64,000 bases of DNA, taken from Marisa cornuarietis. Lineage: Eukaryota > Mollusca > Gastropoda > Architaenioglossa > Ampullariidae. The position numbers were made by a program, and so were the translations under genes. The stretch covers positions 712,001 through 776,000 of the forward strand of contig SMMW01000171.1 of NCBI GenBank assembly GCA_004794655.1. Direction: 5' to 3'. How positions within the stretch are numbered: the first letter of the stretch is position 1; each line of letters opens with the position of its first letter. Under the pieces are notes generated by a model. That model did not search any database. It saw only the letters and a program-made list of their open reading frames with translations, and was not told the DNA's origin. Shown here in pieces: positions 34,901 to 46,900 of this stretch.

Positions 34901-37900
34901 AACAAAAAGCAACCTCTCTAGGAAGAGCATTACAAAGCAGTGAAAATGGTGCGACCTGAAGAAGCTGAAATAAAATTTGAGAAAGACTTCTGAAGGTGAA
35001 TGTGTGTGGAGGAAAAACGTACCTGAGGAAGATGTTATTGATTTGTTTCCGGATAAAGGCTCTCAGTCCTAGGAACTTGCCATATATTCTGTGCAGCACA
35101 GTTTTCAGAAAGTCACGTTCCCGAGGATCTTCACTGTCAAACAATTCCAGCAGCTGCCAAAAGGCAGAAAACAACAAATTATGCTTGTGTCTTCTCAACA
35201 AATACTTACAAAAAATACTTTCATCACCAGATCCGAAAAAAAATCAAATGGTAATTAACAGTAATATGTGAACATCACACATCAGTAAAATATTACTACT
35301 AATGTAGCTTTCAAAGACAATAAGTATAAAGTTGCTGTTTGAAGGGAAAAACCCTACTCCCAAAGCTGACCTTTGGGTCATGGACACATGGACAAGCAAT
35401 CTGTATTAACCTATTAAATGCATAAAATAAAGGTCATCAAGAATAACGGTTAACTTGTACTCTGCCAAGGACCTATTCCCCAAAGGTTAGCTTTTGCTAC
35501 AGTACTTTTTGAATCCAATATGTCACCCACCTGCAGGACAAATTTTTGATCTATGTACTTTTTAGCCAAGCTTGGCTGGAAGTCTGGAGATTCTAAGAAC
35601 CGTAGAAAGAATTCATAGACAATCTGCAAGAACAAAAATCCCAAATATTTATAATCTAACAAGCAATATTCAACAGGACTCACACAAACATTATAACAAC
35701 AGTAAAAACAACAACTGAATTTGCAGAGCATGTTTCCCATGTCAACATGAGCTCAACGTGCTGTACACAAAAGAATACAAATGAACTACCTGTCAAACAT
35801 ACGAGAAACACTAGAGCCAGCAAACTTGAACTAAGTGCATAGATGAAGATAATGAACTCAGGAGTAAGTGGAATAGTATGCTTATTATGCAAAAGACTTC
35901 TTACAGCTTTTGAGACCAGACTTGACAGTTTTAAATACAGTCACAGTTCAAAGAGAATAAGGTAGAGAATTTCAAACAGTGGGGCCAACTTTCTGAGGCA
36001 TGACACAGATAGGAGAGCAGCACATGCAGGTTATAGAAAACGACAAAGTAGCTGAGACAGGTATGCTGGGCAAGGCTGTGAAGACAAAGGTAGCACAGTG
36101 TGGCCATCTTGTAACCAATGTAAGCTTGGACAGGCAGCCAGTGAAGCTTGTGGAGAATAGCAGTGAGGTCACCTACATAGGACAACATCAGCCACATTAT
36201 CATCTGCCAGTGAAGCTTGTGGAGAATGGTAGTGAGGTCACCTACATAGGACAACATCAGCCACATTATCATCTGCCAGTGAAGCTTGTGGAGAATAGCA
36301 GTGAGGTCACCTACATAGGACAACATCAGCCACATTATCATCTGCCAGTGAAGCTTGTGGAGAATAGCAGTCAGGTCACCTACATAGGACAATATCAGCC
36401 ACATTATCATCTGCCAGTGAAGCTTGTGGAGAATGGTAGTGAGGTCACCTACATAGGACAATATCAGCCACATTATCATCTGCCAGTGAAGCTTGTGGAG
36501 AATGGTAGTGTGGTCACCTGCACAGAACAATGTCAGCTTGTGGAAAATGGTAATGTGGCCACCTACTCCAGACAATATCAGCAACATTATTCTGAGCCCT
36601 TTGAAGCTTGTCCAGTTGGCAACTAGGGCGATCAATGAGTAAAGAGTTGCAGTAATCCAGCCAAGACTACACAAAGGCAGACATGAGGTTTTTCGTTGCA
36701 GAAACTGACAGGAAGGTCTGGAAGTGACTGATCCTCCAAAGCCCAATAAAGATGGACTTACTGCAATGACGTGAGATTCAAAAGACAAGGATGTGTTGAT
36801 GGCGACATCAAGATTCTGGATGGTCTGGGAATGGGAAAGATGTTTACCCCAGAGAAAGTAAGCAGCCGAGGATGGCACACATTTTAGTTTCTATATGAAA
36901 AGCCTACTGAAAGGACTTCAGTTTTGTCACCGTTTATTTTTGTTAACTGCCCTTGTCGCATCATGTGCTTGATGGGGCAGCTCTACAAATCTTCATTATT
37001 ATTATTAATGGACATCAAGGCCTTTCACAGTCTGTTGTGTGGTCTGTGGTGGGCGAGGACTCTGCTGAAGCTGAGAAGAAAGGCTAGAAACTGTCACTAC
37101 GAGGGTCGATCAAAAAGTTCTAAACCTCACCCATCTCAGTTGAATGATCTCTCAATAGGCTGACTGAAATGGTTCAGGAGCTGGACCAAAACAACCTTTT
37201 TCAACACAAAAGATTGGAAACAGCGATAGTTTGTGAGTTTATTGGTGCCGAGGCTGGGTTTATTTAGAAGTGGGCTAACGACAACATACTTAAACAATGA
37301 GTGAACAACAGCACCAGTGGAAAAGGAGTAACTGATAATGCCAGTGAAAGCATCAAGTCAAGATACTCATGCAGCAGGTGGGTCAGAACTAAAGAGAGCA
37401 GCATTTCTTCAGTGACTTCATGATCTCCCTGACCTGAGACTCGGTGACAGGTACAGACAAACTCTATTTAAGGCCCCGCACATAAAACATGTGAGACTAT
37501 TAGTCCAGCAGTGCCCTGATAATGTCAGGCACCTGATCTAGAGAAATGGTAATAGGCGGAGTGGAGGAACCTTTGTGCTTGTCTAACATCTAGACCACAA
37601 TCCGAAATCCTTGCTTGACACACATTGGTCTACCTTCTCAATGGTATGTCAAATCTTTGAATAATAATACTCAATTGTGATTTCTGTGATACAGAAATAT
37701 TTCTTTATGGACTGTTAGGCCCATCTTTCTCCAACAGTGTTCAGCCCCAGCCACCTCTCTTTGTCTCAGACATGAACCATGGACAGAGAAACCATCAATG
37801 ATATTGCAGGTGAAGAGAAGAGCATGCCCATCAAGGACAGCAGCTAGTCCCAGCTTGCAGAGGGGCTCTAAGTCATCCAAGCAGAGATGCCATCAGTGAC

Positions 37901-40900
37901 ATAGCAGGTGAAGAGAGGAGCATGCCTGTCAATGATAGTAGTTAGTCCCAGCTTGCAGTGGGGCACTAAGTCATCCAGCTGTCACAAACCAACTGCAAAT
38001 TAAAGACATCAGCTCCAATGACAGCAAGACCAGACTAAATTGAAGGAGGTGAGGACACGTTTAGTTGACAGGGCTGCTTTAATTTCAGATAGAAAGACAC
38101 TGTGAAATGGTACAACAATACCTCCTCAGATACAGAAAGATCACAGATGGAGAAGACCTTGCCCTCACGCACAAATCAATCCACAAATGCCATGATGGAA
38201 CTTGTGTGTTGGCTGTTGAATCAGATTATCTTGTACATACTGTCAAGGGCTATTGCAAGCGCATAATAGATCAGAAAAATAATTTAAAAAAATAAGTATG
38301 ATCCCCACTTTCTTTTCTAAAAAATGAAGAAGCTTTTAAGTTTATTTTATGTCATACTTATAATTTAAGTTTATTTCCTTCATGCTTCAAATTTTTCTGT
38401 TATTTTTGTTTTGCTCACCTGTAAATGTGGCCATGATGCCTCTAAAGTTGGATCATCTTCTTCTGGATCAAAGTCAGGATTGTCATTTGGAGGAAGAGTT
38501 CGAAATATGTTACATGCTATCTGTGAACATAATTTTTGTTTGAAAGTCACAAGAAGATAAGACAAATATAGACTCCTAGTGTCTTAATACAGGCTAGGCA
38601 CTATCTCCTAGCTTCTTACATTATTACTGCAAATGTACAGATTTGTATGTGGATGTGCATTCCCATGTTAATACAAGTGCTTATGTTGTCTACATGCTTT
38701 GTTCTGTGTGAGATGTCCACAAAGAGAATGTGTTGTACATATAGATTACATTCACATGTTAATACAAATTGTGTACATGCATTGTTCTGAGAAGCATGAG
38801 AGAAATGTCCACAGAGAGAATGTGTTATACATATAGGTTTGTACATATAGGTGTACATTCAAAGTTGTCACTACACACACACACACACTTATAAACTCAT
38901 AGACAAATGGACAAGACAAGAAAGAGGTAAACAGAAAGAGAACACACCAAGCTCAATAATTAGGAAACATTTTTTACTCACTGTGATACCATACAATACA
39001 GTCATCACAACTATGACTATAAGAGTGTGACAACAAGGTCTTACCAAGTGTAACTAGTATATAATGTTTTATTTACGGTCATCAGCTTCACCAGCAATCA
39101 ACACAACAACAGTTATGCTGCAACATTCAACTAGTCTAAAAGGTTTTCTTAACAGGGGAAGTGGATAGCTAAAGTAGTTAGAACAGTGGTGTCCGAAATC
39201 GGAAGCCTACCAGTTCAAGCTATGTGGCACAGCAAACTTTCTCCAGTCAGCCGAGCTGTTAAATGTGTTACCTGACTCCTCAGAGAATTGGGGAAGGTAA
39301 GGCAACAAGAGAGAGGAGAGGGGCACTACCCTCATAAAAAGCTGGATGAGAAAAAATTGCAATCTGTAACACCTTACTCCCCAGCAACTGAAAGGTGGGG
39401 GAACTGCTTTTATGTTTTTTTAAATTTTCTTGACCAGTCTGACCATATTGTTCAATATGTGACTTTATTTTGCAATTTTTTTAAATGACTGTCATGCAAA
39501 AATTTACTGTGGTCACATTTCAACAATCTGTTCAGTTAAGGCTCTAGGACAATTGCTACAATCTTTATTACTTGGGAAGAGGATCAACTAGAGGTTAGAG
39601 TAAGGGCATTTAAAACCAAGAAGATGCTCACTCGCCAGTTTGATACCTCTGTGATGTAGCACACTCCCCCCAACCCACCCAACTGACCCAGCAATGGAAT
39701 TAGTACCTAACCACAGAGGGTTGGAGAAGATAAGGCAACTAGGGAGAAAAGATGGGCACCACCCTCACAAACAACTGACCCTCACTCCCCAGTGATCAAA
39801 TGGGATGTCATGAACGACCTCCAACCCCCACCCCCTTTGCTCCCCTCAATGATTCCTCATAAGAAAGCTATAATAAGAGATCTTGGTTGTGACAGGTTTC
39901 ATGCTACATGGAAAAACATTACCTCTATGACTTTCCCTGACATTTCCATCATACATTTCTACTTTTCCAAACTACTCTAATGTATGTTAATGTTAACAGC
40001 CAACATGTTGCAGATGCAAGACTGTTTCTCAATTCATTAACTCTGCCATTGTCGGTCCCAAGCCCAGATGAGAGGAGAGAGTAGGAGGGTTGGACGTAGG
40101 GGCTAGCAACCCTATCCCCTAAAACCTTTTAATGCTAGGGAAACGACAGCTAGAGAAATAACCATCTGGTAGAATGACGGCAAGGGATCAAAGCCAAGGA
40201 GGCAGGAACCTGCATCTTGGCAGAAGCGATCAACTGCGGTGCTGGGGATGGTAAGGTCATGTGTGCCGCATGCCTCTAGACTCAATCCCAAGAACAGCCC
40301 TGCAGAGGGAGGCCCAAAGAGACGTGGAGGCAAACCATCGAAATGGACCTCAAGAACAGAGGCCTATCACTACCCCGGAACAGCAGCAGACAGAACTAGA
40401 TGGAGGTCCCTTGCTGTTGTCTCATGTGCCGGACGCCACAGAGAGGACTGATGATGATCTAAATTTTAATGCAGACTTGTTCTTGACAACAATTTTTATT
40501 CGTGTGGGACTAACCAAGGACACTACATCAGATGGGCCAACATCTCTAATGTGGGAACAGGTCACTCGCAATACGTGTGCACTGGTGTAAGGTACCCCTG
40601 GTCTTTAACAGATTTCCTTTAGACAGTGCATCACAGGGCTACAAACTTCATTACTTTTTCATATGCTAGGCATTATCTGTGTGATTTCTGGCTGCCAATA
40701 CAAAGGTTTATTTTTTTCCACATACCAAAACCAAACAATCAAGACTAGGAAAAAGCTCTTGGTAGAGATGTAAACTATTGAGATTCTAGGTTTAACCACT
40801 GAGGATAAATCTGATTAGACCACCATCTCTCGCATACAAGAGACAATAGATACAGAAGGTTAAGGCATGTTTGGGATGAATTCCATTTTTAATACATTCT

Positions 40901-43900
40901 TTTCCAGCCATCAACTCCATTAGAAAAGCCTTGCTCATAAAATATTTTCTGGAATATCAAAACACTAATAATCTTAGTTAGATGATACAAAGCAAACAGA
41001 TGACATATAAACCTAAGCAAATTTATTTGTTTAAATGTGTCTTTCTTTAAAAAATTTCCACTCAGTACTTTGATACTGTCGAAACTTCTTGAAAGCCCTT
41101 ATGAAACCAGAAATGCAGAATAGCGCCACAAACTAAAGACAGAGGGGGACAGAGAGAGCAACAATCTTGTTTAACTTCACTGTGAAAAGATAGATGTGAG
41201 TGTGCTTCAGCAGCAAACTTGAGCATTTGTGGCACCAGGGCCTCAACAAGCCAGTGACCACCACCAGGGCCTCAACAAGACACTGGCCACCACCAGTTGA
41301 AATACTTGCTTAATTTTTCAGATTAAGATAAATAAAATATGTCTCTATTTATTCCAGAGGATCAGAATATTTCAATTAGATTTCAAGAGACATTAAAGGA
41401 CTAAAATATTGAAGAGTATAAATATATTTAATAAGAATTTTATTAACACTGAAGGAGTACAAATAAAATTACACTAAAATATCCTTATTGCATCCCTTTT
41501 TTTTGTTTGGTATGCAGCTGGTGTCTTTAATATTTCATCACAAATTCAACACACACTGAGAAATGGATGAAGTCTGGATACGTTCCTATCAGCCTTAATC
41601 TGAACTATTCTGCAGTGGAACTAGCAAAATCATTACTGTCATTAACACACTCAAACACTGAAGGTTAGCTTACTGACAAAACGATATCTGTAATATGAAA
41701 ATATATGTAAACATTATGAGACACTATCGATGTATGTAGAGGTTAACATCTAACTTTTCTAAATTCTGTTAAAAAAATAGCATCAAAGCATACTTAAGGC
41801 ATGAATTTCTTCAATATCCAAAATTTCAGGCTTTCATATAGCACAACAAAGAGTAGAAGTTGCTTGTGCACAGCTCAAAACTTCCACACAACAAATGAGA
41901 GACCTCTCAGCGCTACTTCATGGTGCGTGTGTGGAGTTGGCTGTTAATTTGTTTTTATAATCTCTGAACCAGCCTCCCCTACCCTGACTGTTAGTCTGTT
42001 TCTATAGTCTCTGAACCAACTAACCCACCCTGACGGCTCCTTTCCCCACCTCTTGCTACTCCCCACCACAACCCCATCTCCCAATAAAACCCCCATTCAA
42101 ACTACCGAACTGCAGCTGCCAATGGCATTCTGCTGCTGCCGCAGATACTTTTCTATCAGGAGGTGATAGTTAAAGATCAGTTCAACTATACTACTTAGCT
42201 GATCCGAAGCCAGCCTGTTCTTCAGCAAGCAGTTTATCAGTTGATGTGACTTGGGATTACACTGGTCAACACTGAAATTATTACTGACAAAAAAGGTCCT
42301 AATCAGTAGTATTTTGGTGTGCTGAACACTAATATGACCATGAAAAATTTGTATTGGCTCTCGTTTTGAAGATATTTGATATAGTTCTTTTTCTATGTTT
42401 CACAGTGTAAATTTATCCAGTAGGACTGTAACAACATCCTAAATAAGTCTAGAATGATGTATACCATCATGCACACATCATCCAGAGTTTATTCCATCAT
42501 TTTGTGATGAAGTGCAGTACTACTGCCAGGAGGCTGCTGAAGTAAGCTGACATCAGCAGTGTACTATATATAACCCAGTCATAAAGGTTGAGCATTTAAG
42601 ATATTTCAGACTTCGTGGGATACAGCTTAAGCTACTAACTGTTACATAAAACTGCTGTTACTTTATCCATTTAGTTACAATACTGATGCCTCAAAAGTGC
42701 GTTAATACCATGGACAATTTTTGCTATATTTGTTTGGAAGTGACATTTGCCAACCAGAAGAAAAGTATCACTTCTCAAGTGAAGAAGGCATATCAGCTTT
42801 ACTTCGGACGCAAGACTGGTGACCAAGACAAGTCTTGGGCCCCGCATATACGTTGTGCTACATGTGCAACACAGCTTTCACAGTGGCTGAATGGCAAAAG
42901 ACCATCAATACCGTCTGCAGTCCCCATGGTGTGGAGAGAGCCAAGCAACCACACAAACGACTGTTACTTCTGCCCGGTTACTCCTCTTCCCGGCGGGATA
43001 ACGAAGCAAAAGAAGTCGAGAATAATCTACCCCAACATTCCGTCTGCATTAAGACCAGTTCCACATGGTGAGGGACTTCCTATTCCAGAACCTCCAGAGC
43101 CACTTCCTTCATTCCCATCTGAGTTTCTATCCTGACAATTGTGGTATGGTTAGTGATGAACATGGCAAACGTTTTCATCAAGATATCCCAACAATGAAAA
43201 AAAGTACCATGGAAAATTGTCCACCATGCTGGCTAACATGGTATTAAAATTCCTAGAGCCACTCACAAAACAATTACTTATCGTTAATTTAGAAACTTCA
43301 TAGAATCAGAGTTTCTTGCTGACCTTTACAGCTCTCCACTAAATAATGTATACAGCATTACAGACCCTGAAGAAGCCTTTGATCATTGGCACAACCATTT
43401 TCTCCATATATATATATATAACAAGCATGCGCCACTGTTCACCAAACAGGTCAAATACTTCTGTAAGCCCACATGGCTTGACTGAGAACTCGAAACTGCC
43501 ATTAACATAAGAAATTCACTAAAAATTCACAAAAAATGGCCAAGAAGCAGATTTCACAAAAACAAAGAAACCTAGTAATAGCAATGAAAAGAACTAAGAA
43601 GAAAATGTACTTCAGTAAACTCCCTGAATGCAAAAGTAACACCAAAAACATCTGGAAAGCCATTAATACCCTATCAAATAAAACCCCAAAAAATAGTCCC
43701 ATAATCTCAATTTCTCCTAATGCTCTAAACTCTCACTTTGCATCCATTGCGTGCAGAGTTGTTTCAAATGACAAGTCTAAAGAAAACAACCTGTGCAAAT
43801 TAAAAGATTTCTGCAGCTCAAAGAATATTAACACCACCTTCAAAATTCCTCTAATGAATGTATTGGATGTGTACAAAGCCTTTACACAGTTAAAATAAAC

Positions 43901-46900
43901 AAACACCAGAGCGGTTGACAACATTGATAATAAAATACTAAAACTCGTGGCACCCGTCACTGCAGAGACGCTGACCTACCTATATAACCTCTGTATTGCA
44001 AAATCCCACTTCCCAACCCTTCTAAATCAAGCTAAAGTCATCCAATCAGGTGATGTGGAAAATCCTTATAATTATCGACCAATCTCAATTCTTTCATTGC
44101 TCTCCAAACCCCTGGAAAAACACATTCAAATTCACTTCCAAGCTCATTTTATAAAATTTAAACTTCTCCATGCTAATCAATCAGGATTTAGACCCAAACA
44201 CTCTTGTCACACAGCACTAACATCTCTAGCAGAGCAGTGGTTAAATAATACAAATGTAAACCACTATACTGCAGCCCTCTTTGTGGACTTTACTAAAGCT
44301 TTTGACATAATACATCATGACTTGCTCATAAAAAAATTAGAACTTTACAAACTTAGCAACTACTCCATCAAATTTCTTAAATCCTTTCTCGCAAACAGAA
44401 CTCAGAGAGTCGCAGTTAAAAACCAAATGTCAGATCCCATTGAAGTGAAATTTGGTGTCCCACAAGGCTCAATCTTAGGTCCTCTTCTGTTCTCTATCTA
44501 CATAAATGACCTACCCCTTCATATCTCCCAATCATGTGAAATATTTGCACACGACACAACAATACATGCATGTCACAAACAAACAGAGCCACTGGCAGCT
44601 CTCCTACAACAAAGTGCTGATGAGCTTCTGTCCTGGATGGAACGAAATCACATGGCAGTCAATCCTATCAAAACTGAAGTTATGCTTATATCAACACAAC
44701 AAAAGAGATAGAATCTCACCGCCTCATTTCCCAAAATCCATTTAAGAACCCAACAAATATCAGCAGCCCAAAGCCGTACTATTTTAGGTGTTCCTATTGA
44801 CAACAATTTGTCTTGGTCCAACATATCCTAGCCATAAGCAAAGCTATAGCACAGAAAACTTTTCTCCTCTCAAGAATTAAACACTTTCTAAATTCTCTCT
44901 CTAGAAAACTGTTCTACACTGCTTATATTCAGTCAACCATTGATTACGCTTCTAGCCTGTGGGACTCAGCTAGTGGAGCTTCCATGAAACCTCTAGCAAG
45001 TGTTCAGAGGCGAGCAATTAAAGCAGTTTTATTAAAACCAAAAATACAGCCAAATGACTTAGCCTCTCTGGGAGTTCTTTCTCTGACAAACAGACTAAAA
45101 TTCAACAAATGCATCTTTATTTTTAAAATACTGACGGGTAAACTGTCCCCCAGACTCTGTTATTTTCCTCCAATAACGCTCGAGCTACTCTAAAACTTGA
45201 TATTCCCATTCCTAGAATAGACATTTTCAAATCAAGTCTGAAATACTCAGGAAGCATGCTGTGGAATTGCCTCCCTCTCCATCTTAAGTAATTGAACTCC
45301 TTTCGACACCAGTTACTAAAATACATAAACTAGAATATAGGAAAATCTGATGCCTCCTCTGACAAAGATTCCTTAACCATAAATAAGAGAGATACTTCCC
45401 TACTCCAGGACCTTTGTAAATATATATTTTTTTAACCACTGCTTTTGTACATTTTCACTTTTCACTCTCTTTGATATTATGTTATGTTTATTACCACTTC
45501 TTCTTTTGTACTTAGATAATTACTTAGCTTATTTTCCCCTGTAAAGGGTGAGGGCTAAACGAAAAAAGCAAGTCTTGCTTATTTTACCTCTTGTAAATAA
45601 AGAATTGAATTGAACTACTGCAGGACACTCCCCATTGGTGCTCTGGAACAGCTGTACAAGAGACGCAAAGAAATCGTAGTCTATGACTTGATTTTTTACA
45701 GGTATTAACCAAAGGTCAACTACTATTAGCATGCATTTCATGATGTAAGCAATAATTATTCCAGATTACAAAAAAAAGCTAGAGCCAATTCTGCATTTTG
45801 ATTGTCATATTTATGTTGAGCACATAAAAACTGATAAGAAATGAACAATTTTATTTCAGTAACATGACTTTTGTAAAAATTTGTTGACCAGTGTTACTTC
45901 AGCATGATTTGGCTTGGGTGGCTGACTGGACAAAATTCTGAAGTTTTGGAACTGTTTGCTGTTTCCTCTCTTTGAAAGGAGTATGACTACTGATTGGGTC
46001 CATTCTTTTCCTTGGCACAGCCTTTTTTTGCCTGCTTTCTTGAGCAACTCATCAGGGACCTTGTCAATGCCTGATGATTTTCTTTCTTCAGAATGTGTAC
46101 AACTTTCTGTATCTCATCCCATAGGACTGACCATGCTCACTGGTTGTAGTCTGGTTACTTTGGAGGATGTCCTTAACTGTAGTTGCAACATTCATCAGTT
46201 TAGTACAGCCGTCCAATGAGAAGATGACCATTTGATGACTGACGTCTTGTGCTGACCTGTCTTGGTGGGTTTTTTCAGTGGTTGGTAGGCCTTTCTGCTG
46301 TGACCTCCTGCCATTCCCTCCCCTATGGTCCCACAGAGGTTCTGCAGGAGTTATCCTTAGAAACATTAATCCTATTCTTGAAGTAGCAAGTTGCTGCATT
46401 GTACTTGAACACTGCTTTAGGGTTGCTTTTTCTTTCTTTTCTCAAAGCACTCCTCTGATCTCAAAGGTCACTAATGATCCAAGGTTTTTTTTCTCTGCCT
46501 CCCTTCCCTAGCACTACTAAGGTTGTTGAAAATAGAAGGGCATCACACTCAACAGGGTTTAAGGCCATAAATTTACCTCCAAGAAAAAAAGATTGCTAGT
46601 GTCTGACTAGGATTGTGTAAATACTATGAACAGAACTTGGAGCCTGTTTCAACTGTAGAAGATATATGAACCCAAGTAAAAGAGCTTACGCTTTCAGTTA
46701 CAGATCTTAAACTGTGCCCTAAATCACGTTAACCAATTCAAAGGCTTTCTCCACATCTTACAGTCATTATGCTAGTAAACCTTTTACAATTTACAGCAAT
46801 ATCATTTAAGGAGAAGGATTGTAATAATTCAGCATATAATCAAAAACTACTTCAGCTTAACTTCTAGCAAAGGTAAGAACCATGTTTTAAAAGACAATAT

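Larger units (their letters stand above)
35660..38000 (-). mobile_element. Decayed L2-like LINE relic in PPP2R5E intron 3
   Basis: Read on -, pieces of an L2/CR1-type pol appear in the right order. At 37900-37670 is a KHAPL..T and [14 protein letters not shown] region (pre-RT). At 37450-37160 broken frames read [34 protein letters not shown] (RT N-part) and VLVQLL. At 36950-36780 there is a [10 protein letters not shown] and SLSFESHV region, and at 36140-36000 [20 protein letters not shown] (C-terminal part). Most of the catalytic RT core is missing between about 37160 and 36950. Many stops and frameshifts show an old, inactive copy. It carries two later tandem expansions. Confidence 0.75.

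Noticed and set aside
36000..36878. 208-codon (+) and 315-codon (-) proteins with 23-residue repeats
   Set aside because: The period is a multiple of three inside a LINE relic; the frames are a by-product, and the - frame is decayed LINE pol.
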